This document shows positions 8,057 to 15,937 of a stretch of 21,609 bases of DNA, one piece after another. This stretch comes from Clostridia bacterium (GTDB lineage: Bacteria; Bacillota_A; Clostridia; Christensenellales; Aristaeellaceae). The first letter of the stretch is position 1, and every line of letters begins with the position of its first letter. The stretch covers positions 1-21,609 of the forward strand of contig JAFXMP010000274.1 of NCBI GenBank assembly GCA_017530275.1. The letters run 5' to 3'. Position numbers and translations under genes: made by a program. Under the pieces are notes generated by a model, which saw nothing but the letters and a program-made list of their open reading frames with translations, was not told the DNA's origin and made no database searches.

Positions 8057-9019
8057 ATGGAGTTTGAGGATTCGATCATTTTTTCCGTGGCCGGTCTGCC
8101 GGTCACGGCTTACGCTCTGTGCCTGTTTTTTTCGCTGACGGCAGGGCTTTCCCTGTTTTTCGTGCTGGGGAAAAAGCGGGGGATCGGGCAGGACGCCCTT
8201 TGGCGGACGGCGCTGCTGGCATTGCCCCTGGGGCTGATTGGCGCACGGCTGTTTTACTGCGTTGCCCGCATCCATTTTTTTCTGGAAATCGGATTGGAGA
8301 ATACCCTGCGCCTGTGGGATGGCGGCTATGCCCTGTGGGGCGCGGTGGGCGGCTGCGCACTGGCGGCGGTGATTGCCGCGAAACATGAAAAAATGCCAGT
8401 GGGGAAGCTGCTGGACGTTCTTTCGTCGCCCGCCGCTTTGGTGATAGCCTTAATGCGCTTTGCTGAATATTTCAGCGGCGAGGGCAGGGGCTTATATATG
8501 GATGAGGAAGCTTTCTGCTTTTTCCCCGTGTCGGTTTACCGGGCGGATTACGATATGTGGCATTTGGCCGTGTTCATGTGGGAGGGCGTCGTGGCGCTGA
8601 TCATTCTGGCCGTACTGCTGCGCGGACAAAGAAAAACGGGCAATACCGCCCGGCTGTTTCTGCTGTTGTACAGCGCCTGCCAGATCTGGATGGAAAGCAT
8701 GCGGCGGGACAGCACCCTGCGCTGGCTGTTCGTGCGGGTGAGCCAATTAACGGCGGGACTGGTAATCGCGGGGCTGATGGCCGCAGCGGTGGTCCGCTGG
8801 GCGAAAAGACCGGAAAGCCGCCGGATGAAGCTTGCCGGGATCATTTTATGCTGGGCGATTGTGCTGGCAGGCATAGGGATTTGCATCGCTATGGAGTTTT
8901 CCGTGGAGGGCAAGGTGTTCGTGGATCTGCCGGTGTGGGCCGCTTACGCTATCATGGCCTGCTGCTGCGTGGGCATCGGTACCGCGGCGTATCAAGCAGT
9001 GTTTCGGAGCCTGAAATAA
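8057..9019 (+). CDS. Lgt-like multi-pass membrane protein, probably not a working diacylglyceryl transferase
   Basis: 320 residues with about seven hydrophobic segments. The layout follows prolipoprotein diacylglyceryl transferase (Lgt): GARLFYC in the second segment, GGYALWGAVGG, RFAEYFSGEGRG, and YSACQIWMESMR near the end. Compared with E. coli Lgt from memory, Arg143, Glu151 and Tyr235 have counterparts (Arg134, Glu142, Tyr205), but His103 is Trp94, Asn146 is Glu137 and Arg239 is Gln209. The C-terminus has about 100 extra residues with two or three further helices. ATG 8057 follows GAGAGGAAG at a rather long spacing of about 12. The open frame runs further upstream but overlaps the NAGPA gene. 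It is the last gene of the operon; a terminator follows. A lipid-binding or altered-substrate role is possible. Confidence 0.8.
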   Translation: MEFEDSIIFSVAGLPVTAYALCLFFSLTAGLSLFFVLGKKRGIGQDALWRTALLALPLGLIGARLFYCVARIHFFLEIGLENTLRLWDGGYALWGAVGGCALAAVIAAKHEKMPVGKLLDVLSSPAALVIALMRFAEYFSGEGRGLYMDEEAFCFFPVSVYRADYDMWHLAVFMWEGVVALIILAVLLRGQRKTGNTARLFLLLYSACQIWMESMRRDSTLRWLFVRVSQLTAGLVIAGLMAAAVVRWAKRPESRRMKLAGIILCWAIVLAGIGICIAMEFSVEGKVFVDLPVWAAYAIMACCCVGIGTAAYQAVFRSLK

Positions 9020-9031
9020 TGAATAAACAGC

Positions 9032-9070
9032 GGCTGCAATGCGGGAACGCAGGGGCAGCCCTTTTCTTTT
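9032..9070 (+). terminator. Rho-independent terminator ending the envelope operon
   Basis: Outer stem GGCTGC (9032-9037) with GCAGCC (9055-9060), inner TGCG/CGCA stem, then CTTTTCTTTT. It separates the envelope operon from yqfC. Confidence 0.7.
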
Positions 9071-9139
9071 CGGATGGCTGCTTCCGGCTCAGTTCTTTTT
9101 CCGCTCCGGCAAATCATATACTGCCGGGAGGTGAGAAGC

Positions 9140-9394
9140 ATGCGCTTGAGCGAAATCGCCCCGCTGGAAAGGATGGAGGGGGAGAGCCGTGCGCTCTGGA
9201 CAGGGCGGCGGGAGGTGATCATAGAGGGGCACAGGGGCCTTTTTTCTTACGAGACCCGCTGCATCCGGGTGCGCTGCCGGAAGGGGCTTTGGACGGTGAC
9301 AGGAGAGGGGCTGTATATCGATCATTTTGGCCCGGAGGACCTGCTCATCCGGGGCAGCGTGCACGCGGTAGCGCTGGAAGGGGAAGACGTATGA
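9140..9394 (+). CDS. yqfC: Sporulation protein YqfC
   Basis: 84 residues, ATG 9140 after GGGAGGTGAGAAGC. The core pattern matches the YqfC family: REVIIEGHRGLFSYE, IRVRCRKGLWTV, GEGLYIDHFGPEDLLIRG. YqfC is a small, conserved protein of spore formers, expressed in the mother cell in Bacillus subtilis; its biochemical role is unknown. The stop overlaps the start of yqfD (ATGA at 9391-9394), the usual arrangement for this pair, so they are translationally coupled. Confidence 0.9.
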   Translation: MRLSEIAPLERMEGESRALWTGRREVIIEGHRGLFSYETRCIRVRCRKGLWTVTGEGLYIDHFGPEDLLIRGSVHAVALEGEDV

Positions 9395-10536
9395 ACGGGC
9401 TCTTTGCCGTACGGTTTCGGATAACGGGCCTGAATATGGAAAAGCTGATCAACGAAGCGCGAAAACGGGGCCTGACGCTGCAAAAGGCGCGGCGGGAGGA
9501 AAACCGGGTGGTCACGGTGGAATCAGCTCTTCGGGATTATCGGGCGTTGAAAGCGCTTTGCCAGGAGATGGGCTACGAAGCTGGACCGGCGGAGCCTTTG
9601 GGCTTGCTTCGGATTTTTGTCCGCCTCAAACGCCGGGCAGGACTTTGGGCAGGCATTTTGATCGGCACAGCGCTGATGGTTTGGAGCTTGGGCTATATTT
9701 GGCAGGTCAGGGTGGAAAATGCCGGACCTTATGCGGGGGAAGTCAGGCTGTTTTTGGAAGAAAACGGCATACGCCCCGGTATCCGGCGGAGCAGCGTCGA
9801 TCTGAACGCGCTGCGGGAAGGACTGGAGTGGCGGCTGCCGAAGGTCAAATGGGTGCGGGCGGAATGGGCTGGAGTGGCTCTGCGCCTGCGCATTGAGGAG
9901 GGCATGCCGCCGCCTGATCAAGGCGATTTGAGTCCGGCGGACGTGGTGGCGGGAGAAGATGGGCTGCTCAAGCGGCTGACCGTTTACGCGGGTACTCCCC
10001 AAGCGCGGCCCGGTGATTTGGTCCGGGAAGGGCAGGTGCTGATCCGGGGCGAGGAACGGGGATCAAACGGGGAAACGGTGCCCGTACAGGCGCGGGGAGA
10101 AGCGTCCGCCCGGGCGTGGATCACGGTCAGGCTCCGTGTTCCCGCGGTAGAATACGCGTCCATTCCCGCGGGAAGGCGGCAGGAAAGACGCGTCATCCAA
10201 ACGCCGGTGGGCAGTTACTGCATAAAGGATGAAGAAGCGTATCTGGTCTGTGAAACGGAACGCGTCAGCCTGCCCCTGGGAGGCGCGTGGATACCGGTCA
10301 CGGTGACAAAAGAGGAAAGAGTGGAAGTCTGGCTGGAAAAACGGGAGAGGGAGATGGATTCCGTGCGCGCGGAAGGGGAAGAAACCGCTTTCGCAGCGCT
10401 GGAAAAAGCGGCGTACCCGCACGAAATAGTTGACAAATGGATTAATTGCAGTATGATAGAAGGGGATAATATGATCGTGACGGCTACGGCGGAAATCGAA
10501 AAGGATATTGGCCGCCGCGCACAGAATACCCCATGA
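9391..10536 (+). CDS. yqfD: Sporulation protein YqfD
   Basis: 381 residues, close to the usual 390-400. N-terminal cytoplasmic part (residues 1-80), one membrane helix at about 84-105 (GLWAGILIGTALMVWSLGYI), then an extracytoplasmic part beginning VRVENAGPYAGEVRLFLEENGIRPG, typical of the family, with LKRLTVYAGTPQARPGDLV further on. YqfD is a conserved sporulation protein under sigma-E control in B. subtilis, mutants of which form defective spores. It follows yqfC with an ATGA overlap. A promoter-like sequence lies within its last 110 bases. Confidence 0.92.
   Translation: MNGLFAVRFRITGLNMEKLINEARKRGLTLQKARREENRVVTVESALRDYRALKALCQEMGYEAGPAEPLGLLRIFVRLKRRAGLWAGILIGTALMVWSLGYIWQVRVENAGPYAGEVRLFLEENGIRPGIRRSSVDLNALREGLEWRLPKVKWVRAEWAGVALRLRIEEGMPPPDQGDLSPADVVAGEDGLLKRLTVYAGTPQARPGDLVREGQVLIRGEERGSNGETVPVQARGEASARAWITVRLRVPAVEYASIPAGRRQERRVIQTPVGSYCIKDEEAYLVCETERVSLPLGGAWIPVTVTKEERVEVWLEKREREMDSVRAEGEETAFAALEKAAYPHEIVDKWINCSMIEGDNMIVTATAEIEKDIGRRAQNTP
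10430..10457 (+). promoter_or_regulatory. Predicted promoter inside yqfD, upstream of phoH
   Basis: Perfect TTGACA (10430-10435), a 16-base spacer, TATGAT (10452-10457). It lies in the coding end of yqfD and would start a transcript about 100 bases before phoH. The local sequence is more AT-rich than its surroundings. Confidence 0.55.
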
Positions 10537-10563
10537 AACACAGCCAAAGGAGATGCGGATTTT

Positions 10564-11523
10564 TTGCAGCTATCGCTTGAAAGCATGGAAGCCTATTTAT
10601 CGCTGTTTGGCATGAACGACAGGAATATGACGGCCCTGGAGCAGGAATTGGATTTGATGATTTCCCTGCGCGGCCAGGAAATCCAAATTCAGGGAGACGC
10701 GGAAAACGCCGCCCTCGCGGAGCGGGTGATCGGGAAACTGATCGAAATGCTGCGCAAGGGAGAAATCGTGGACGCGGCCCGCATTCGTTACGCGGTGGCC
10801 CTGGCCCGGGAAGGGCGGCTGGATCAAATTGAGGAAATTTTGGGCGACGTGGTGGCCATTACCCACCGGGGCCGCCGCATCCAGTGCAAGACTTTGGGCC
10901 AGCGGGAATATGTATCCGCCGTAAGGGAAAACGAGCTGACCATCGCCGTAGGCCCCGCGGGAACGGGTAAAACCTACCTGGCCATGGCCATGGCGGTAGT
11001 GGCGCTGAAAAACAAAGAGGTGGAGCGCATCGTGCTCACCCGACCCGCGGTAGAAGCGGGGGAAAGGCTGGGCTTTCTGCCGGGGGACATGACTCAGAAG
11101 GTGGACCCCTATCTGCGCCCGCTGTATGACGCGCTGTACGAGATCATGGGCGTGGAAAGCTATCAGCGCCTGGTGGAACGGGGTACGCTGGAGGTGGCTC
11201 CCCTGGCGTTCATGCGCGGCCGCACCCTGGGCGACGCGTTCATTATCCTGGACGAAGCCCAGAACACCACGCCGGAACAGATGAAAATGTTTTTGACCCG
11301 CCTTGGCGCGGCGTCCCGCTGCATTGTAACGGGCGATATTTCCCAGATCGATCTGCCCAAGGGAAGGAAAAGCGGGTTGATTGAAGCGATGGAGGTACTG
11401 CGGGACGTGGAGGGCGTCAGCATCGTGGAGCTGACCGCCCGGGACGTGGTGCGCCATGAACTGGTGCAGAAGATCGTCAGGGCATATGAAGCCTATGAAG
11501 CGAAAGAAGGGGAAGAAGCATGA
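10564..11523 (+). CDS. phoH: PhoH family ATPase
   Basis: 319 residues, TTG start with AAAGGAGAT about nine bases upstream. Walker A is GPAGTGKT at residues 130-137, Walker B is FIILDEAQN with Asp230-Glu231, and LTRPAVEAGERLGFLPGD is the typical PhoH segment after the P-loop. The first 110 residues are the KH-like N-terminal extension of the bacterial form. PhoH proteins bind ATP and are linked to RNA metabolism; the gene is next to ybeY in most Firmicutes. Its stop overlaps the next start (ATGA at 11520-11523). Confidence 0.95.
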   Translation: MQLSLESMEAYLSLFGMNDRNMTALEQELDLMISLRGQEIQIQGDAENAALAERVIGKLIEMLRKGEIVDAARIRYAVALAREGRLDQIEEILGDVVAITHRGRRIQCKTLGQREYVSAVRENELTIAVGPAGTGKTYLAMAMAVVALKNKEVERIVLTRPAVEAGERLGFLPGDMTQKVDPYLRPLYDALYEIMGVESYQRLVERGTLEVAPLAFMRGRTLGDAFIILDEAQNTTPEQMKMFLTRLGAASRCIVTGDISQIDLPKGRKSGLIEAMEVLRDVEGVSIVELTARDVVRHELVQKIVRAYEAYEAKEGEEA

Positions 11524-13985
11524 GCCCCAGAAAGGCGGGAAAGAACGGGAAACGCACCGTAAGGGATTATTTCCGGTCCTCCTTTGTCACACGTGCGCTG
11601 ATCTGTCTGCTGGGCGTGGCGGTGATCATGATCCTGTTCGAAGCTGCCATCGTGCCTATGCGGTATAACCTGGAGGTGGGCATGGTGCCCAACAGCACCA
11701 TTGCCGCCACCAAGGACGTGGTGGACGAACTGAGCACCCAGCAAAAACGGGAGGAAGCCGCCGCCCAGGTGACCCCTACTTACCGCTTTCAGGAGGGCGT
11801 GACGGAAACGGTCATGCATCATTTTGACCAGATTTTCGCCCAGCTGCGCACCGTGCGCCAATATGCCGCCATGCTGCCGGACGTATCCGTCATGCGGGTA
11901 TACAGCCGGGAAGAATTGGAGTACGCCCATAATCTGCTGACCCTCATCACGCTCAGCGATTATCAGCTGACCAGTCTGATGCGTTCAAGCCAGGAGGAAT
12001 TGGAGGAAGCGTATACCCTGCTGTACGCGGCGCTGCAGAGCACCATGCAGGGCCACGTGACCCAAGGCCAGGAAAGCAACGCCGTATATAACATCCGACA
12101 GATCGTGAATTACCGCGTATCCATCCCCCTGGGGCAGAATGTGGTGCCCGCGGTGCTTACCGCCTGCATTCAGGCCAACATGATCATCGATCAGGAAGCC
12201 ACGGAAGCGGCCCGGGAAGCGGCCCGGGAAGCGGTGGAGCCGGTGGTATACAAGCAGGGCCAGAATATCGTGGTGCGCGGCGAAGGCCGCATCACAGCCA
12301 ATCAATTGGCCATGCTGTCCACCCTGGGGCTGCTGAGCGGCGGGGAAGCGGACATGTCCATCTATCTGGGCGCGGCGCTGCTGGTGATCCTGGTGCTGGC
12401 GGGCATATTGCTTTTGCTGCGCCGTTTTTCGGCTTTGCACGTGATAGATGATAACGGCAGACTGATGCTGATGCTGACCATTCTGGCCATGAGCCTGAGC
12501 ATGAGCGTGCTGACGCGTCTGGCGAATTCCTACCTGGCCCCCACGCTGATGTGCGCCTTGCTGGTCACAGCCCTGCTGGGGCTTACCCCCGGCGTGGTAT
12601 GCAACGCGGGGATCACCATTTTGGTGGCGGCTTTGGCGGCGGGCGGCAGCGAGGAATATGCGGAAAAAATGGCGCTGCTGCTGGTCTCCGGTCTGCTGGC
12701 AGGCACGACGGCGGCTATGGTGATGCATCATAAGGGCACAAGGCTGTGGGTGCTGGTGTCTGGATTAGCGGGAGGGGTAGTGGATTTTGCCGCGATCATG
12801 GCTATGGGCCTGATGACCAGCAGCGAGCTTTCCGGTTCCCTGGCCATCGCGGCCTGGCGGGCAGGCGGGGCCGTGCTGGGCACGCTGCTGTGCATCGCCC
12901 TGCAGCCCCTGCTGGAAATGATTTTCAATCTGCCCACGCCCATGAAGCTGATGGAGCTTTCCAACCCCAATCAGCCGCTGCTTCGGCGGCTGCTGCTGGA
13001 AGCGCCGGGCACCTACCACCATTCCACCATCGTTTCCAATCTGGCAGAAGCGGCGGCCCAGGCTATCGGGGCCAATGCGCTGTTGGCCAGAGTGGGCGGT
13101 TATTATCACGATATTGGAAAGCTGAAGCGCCCCTCTTATTTTACGGAAAACCAGATGGGCGGCGTGAATGCCCATGAGCATACCGATCCCTATGTATCCG
13201 CCGCCATTATCACTTCCCACACCCAGGATGGCGTAGCCCTGGCAAAGGCTTACCGTTTGCCCCAGGCAGTGCAGAACATCATCGCCGAGCATCACGGCAA
13301 TACGCCGGTGATGTACTTTTACCACAAAGCGCTGCAGATGGCGAACGGCAATCCGGTTGATATCGAAAGCTTCCGTTATGACGGCTATCCTCCCCGGACC
13401 AAGGAAAGCGCCATCGTAATGGTATGCGATACCATCGAGGCCGCTGTGCGCACTATGAAAAATCCCACCCTGGATGGGATCGAGGAGTTTATCGTAAAGC
13501 TGGTGCGCGGCAAACTGGAGGACGGCCAGCTGAGCGACTGCCCCCTGACGCTGCGGGATATCGACCGGATCTGCGCTGCGGCCACCCAGGTGCTGGCCGG
13601 TGTGTTCCATGAGCGCATCGAGTATCCGGATATGGATGATATCAATGCTCGCACTGCGGAGCCTGATTTGGCGGTGGAAGAAGCGAACATCGAGGCGGAA
13701 AACGCGGTGACTTTCGTGGAACCTGCCGATGGGGAAGCGCCTGCCGTGGAGCTGACTGCGCCCAAGCCCGCCCAGAAGGTGGAACCAGAGGCGGCGCAAG
13801 AGCTGCTGCCGATCGAGCCTCCGGCAGTGACCAAGCCCGTTCTCGTAGACGAATTGGTGACCATCGAGCCGCTGCCCACCAAAGAAATGGAGCAGGAACT
13901 GATGGCCAAGATGGAAGGCCAACTCCCCTTGAACGAGGAAGAACGGGAAAGCGGGCGGGTGGATCAGCCGGAGGATATGACATGA
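11520..13985 (+). CDS. pgpH: 7TMR-HD membrane phosphohydrolase, cyclic-di-AMP phosphodiesterase PgpH (YqfF)
   Basis: 821 residues. One membrane helix at about 25-47, an extracytoplasmic 7TMR-HDED region at about 50-275, a block of seven or so membrane helices at about 280-465, then a cytoplasmic HD domain with TYHHSTIVSN and YYHDIGK (His530-Asp531). PgpH hydrolyses cyclic-di-AMP and so affects potassium balance and wall homeostasis. A repeated EAAREAAREA stretch at about residues 226-238 comes from a 12-base tandem repeat. After the HD domain there is an acidic, Pro-rich tail of roughly 110 residues (708-821) that is not part of the usual fold. It overlaps phoH and the following gene by ATGA. 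Confidence 0.95.
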   Translation: MSPRKAGKNGKRTVRDYFRSSFVTRALICLLGVAVIMILFEAAIVPMRYNLEVGMVPNSTIAATKDVVDELSTQQKREEAAAQVTPTYRFQEGVTETVMHHFDQIFAQLRTVRQYAAMLPDVSVMRVYSREELEYAHNLLTLITLSDYQLTSLMRSSQEELEEAYTLLYAALQSTMQGHVTQGQESNAVYNIRQIVNYRVSIPLGQNVVPAVLTACIQANMIIDQEATEAAREAAREAVEPVVYKQGQNIVVRGEGRITANQLAMLSTLGLLSGGEADMSIYLGAALLVILVLAGILLLLRRFSALHVIDDNGRLMLMLTILAMSLSMSVLTRLANSYLAPTLMCALLVTALLGLTPGVVCNAGITILVAALAAGGSEEYAEKMALLLVSGLLAGTTAAMVMHHKGTRLWVLVSGLAGGVVDFAAIMAMGLMTSSELSGSLAIAAWRAGGAVLGTLLCIALQPLLEMIFNLPTPMKLMELSNPNQPLLRRLLLEAPGTYHHSTIVSNLAEAAAQAIGANALLARVGGYYHDIGKLKRPSYFTENQMGGVNAHEHTDPYVSAAIITSHTQDGVALAKAYRLPQAVQNIIAEHHGNTPVMYFYHKALQMANGNPVDIESFRYDGYPPRTKESAIVMVCDTIEAAVRTMKNPTLDGIEEFIVKLVRGKLEDGQLSDCPLTLRDIDRICAAATQVLAGVFHERIEYPDMDDINARTAEPDLAVEEANIEAENAVTFVEPADGEAPAVELTAPKPAQKVEPEAAQELLPIEPPAVTKPVLVDELVTIEPLPTKEMEQELMAKMEGQLPLNEEERESGRVDQPEDMT

Positions 13986-14881
13986 GGGGTACGCTGGATT
14001 TTAACTGGGACCTGCCGTCTATGCCGGAGGCGGAAGCCCTGCTGGAAAAAACAGCCGAGGCATGCCTGCGGACGGAAGGCATCACCCTGCCCGCCTACGC
14101 CCAGGTGCGCGTGACTGGGGATCAGGAGATTCAGGAAATCAACCGGGAATACCGGGGGGTGGATCGGGCGACGGACGTGCTTTCCTTCCCCTCCACGGAT
14201 TGCAGCCCCAATAAAACACTGGGGACATGCCCCCAAAAGCTGCTGCGGGAAAGGGACGAAACGGGCCGCTGTTTTTTGGGCGATATCGTGATTTCTTTGC
14301 CCCGGGCCGAGGAGCAGGCGCGGGAATATGGACACAGCCTGCAAAGGGAGCTTTCGTATCTCACCGCCCACGCCCTGTTTCATTTGATGGGATATGATCA
14401 TATGCAAGATCAGGATAAGGAAAGGATGCGGACTATGGAAGAAAAGGCGCTGAACAGCGCGGGCATTGGCCGCGTGACGGACGACGAGCTGGTGGCGATG
14501 GCTCGGGAAGCCATGGAGTTTTCCTATTCCCCCTATTCCCATTTCAGGGTGGGGGCGGCACTGCTTGCCAAGGACGGCAGGGTATTCAAGGGCTGCAACA
14601 TCGAAAACGCGTCCTACGGGGCCACCAACTGCGCTGAACGCACCGCCCTGTTCAAGGCGGTCAGTGAAGGCGCGCGGGAGTTTACGGCCATCGCCATCAC
14701 AGCGGAAAAATCCGCAGCCTGGCCTTGTGGTATCTGCCGTCAGGCGTTGTATGAATTTGCCCCTGAACTGCGTGTCATCATCGCTTATGGCGACAGCCGG
14801 GAGGAAGCCCTGCTTTCTGATCTGCTGCCTCACGGCTTCGGTCCTGCCAGCGGCATGCTGGATATTTTGGGAAAAGAATAA
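13982..14881 (+). CDS. ybeY-cdd: Fusion of endoribonuclease YbeY and cytidine deaminase
   Basis: 299 residues in one uninterrupted frame. Residues 1-164 are YbeY, with NREYRGVDRATDVLSFP, GDIVISLPRA and the zinc motif HALFHLMGYDH (His130, His134, His140), for 16S rRNA 3'-end maturation. Residues 165-299 are homotetrameric-type cytidine deaminase: AYSPYS-like SYSPYSHFRVGAALL, TNCAERTAL (Cys217, Glu219) and PCGICRQ (Cys249, Cys252), for pyrimidine salvage. All zinc ligands of both halves are present, and there is almost no linker. The cdd half could also start internally at GTG 14474 or ATG 14498, but no ribosome binding site precedes either. dgkA, normally between the two genes, is missing. The start overlaps the pgpH stop by ATGA. 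Confidence 0.92.
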   Translation: MRGTLDFNWDLPSMPEAEALLEKTAEACLRTEGITLPAYAQVRVTGDQEIQEINREYRGVDRATDVLSFPSTDCSPNKTLGTCPQKLLRERDETGRCFLGDIVISLPRAEEQAREYGHSLQRELSYLTAHALFHLMGYDHMQDQDKERMRTMEEKALNSAGIGRVTDDELVAMAREAMEFSYSPYSHFRVGAALLAKDGRVFKGCNIENASYGATNCAERTALFKAVSEGAREFTAIAITAEKSAAWPCGICRQALYEFAPELRVIIAYGDSREEALLSDLLPHGFGPASGMLDILGKE

Positions 14882-14907
14882 AAAGAAGACACTGGAAAGG
14901 AATACAT

Positions 14908-15804
14908 ATGTCAGAGAAAAGCTTTCGTTCCGGGTTCGCCACCATCGTGGGCAGGCCCAACGTTGGAAAATCCACATTGCTGAATACCCTGGTGGGGGAA
15001 AAGGTCGCCATTACCTCCAGCAGGCCCCAAACCACCCGCAGCCGGGTGATGGGCGTGATGAGCGGAGACAACAGCCAAATCGTGTTTGTGGACACGCCGG
15101 GCATCCACCGGCCCCGCACCAAACTGGGAGAATTCATGGTGCAGTCCATCGAGGAAGCCATGGAAGGCATCGACGCCCTGCTGGTGCTGGTGGACGTGAC
15201 CGCCATCGGCCCCCACGACCGTAGCATTGTGGAGGAAATGAGCCATAAAAAGGTGTACAAGCTGCTGGTGCTGAACAAAACCGATCTGGTGGAGCCCAAA
15301 AACCTGTTGGGCATCATCGATTCTTTTAAGGATGCCGCTTACGACGGCATCCTGCCCGTCAGCGCCCGCACCGGCGACGGTGTGGAGGAATTGAAAAAGG
15401 AACTGACCGCCCACCTGCCGCTTGGCCCCAAGTATTTTCCCGACGATATGCTCACCGATCAGCCCGAACGGGATATCTGTGCCGAGCTGATCCGTGAAAA
15501 AGCCCTGCGGAACCTGCGGGATGAGGTGCCCCACGGCATCGGCGTGGAAATGATGGCGATGAAGAAGCTCAACGATCATTTCACCGAAATCGACGCCACC
15601 ATTTACTGCGAAAGGGATTCCCACAAAGGCATCATCATCGGCAAAAAAGGGGCCATGCTGCAAAAAATCGGCGCGGAAGCCCGTGCCGATATTGAAGCGC
15701 TGTTGGATACCCATGTGAATTTGCAATTATGGGTGAAGGTGCGTCCCGGCTGGCGGGACTCCGCGGAGGACTTGAAGACACTGGGATATGTGAAGGATCG
15801 GTAA
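14908..15804 (+). CDS. era: GTPase Era
   Basis: 298 residues, the typical length. Motifs: G1 GRPNVGKST (15-23), the TTRSR switch, G3 DTPG (62-65), G4 NKTD (123-126), a SARTG G5, then a C-terminal KH domain with IIIGKKGAMLQKIG near residue 245 and the VKVRPGWRDS ending. Era binds the 3' end of 16S rRNA and acts in small-subunit assembly, which fits its pairing with ybeY. GGAAAGG lies upstream of ATG 14908. It is the last gene of the core cluster, 26 bases after the fusion. Confidence 0.97.
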   Translation: MSEKSFRSGFATIVGRPNVGKSTLLNTLVGEKVAITSSRPQTTRSRVMGVMSGDNSQIVFVDTPGIHRPRTKLGEFMVQSIEEAMEGIDALLVLVDVTAIGPHDRSIVEEMSHKKVYKLLVLNKTDLVEPKNLLGIIDSFKDAAYDGILPVSARTGDGVEELKKELTAHLPLGPKYFPDDMLTDQPERDICAELIREKALRNLRDEVPHGIGVEMMAMKKLNDHFTEIDATIYCERDSHKGIIIGKKGAMLQKIGAEARADIEALLDTHVNLQLWVKVRPGWRDSAEDLKTLGYVKDR

Positions 15805-15831
15805 CGCGCAGCGCTTGACCGCATGGTTTTC

Positions 15832-15936
15832 GTGTGGAGTGCGAAGCGTGGAGTTTTATTATACATTTCATTTGACACTGTTCAGTTGAATGAAACACAA
15901 AATAGAATTCCACACGCCACTCTCCAAACTCCACAC
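15832..15936. repeat. Long imperfect palindrome between convergent era and GH18 genes
   Basis: Perfect 9-bp outer arms GTGTGGAGT (15832-15840) and ACTCCACAC (15928-15936), imperfectly matching flanks, and an inner pair TTTCATT/AATGAAA (15866-15872, 15889-15895). It fills the 133-base gap between two genes pointing at each other, so it could serve as a two-way terminator. The size and terminal arms also fit a small MITE-like repeat. Confidence 0.55.
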
Positions 15937-15937
15937 T

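Noticed and set aside
9115..9122. CATATACT as a sigma-E -10 box for yqfC
   Set aside because: No matching -35 is visible, and the implied transcript start would fall at the ribosome binding site. The yqfC promoter remains unassigned.
8557..9390. Upstream extension of the yqfD frame (long frame from 8557)
   Set aside because: It overlaps the Lgt-like and yqfC genes and the terminator at 9032-9070; the ATGA start at 9391 gives the normal family length.
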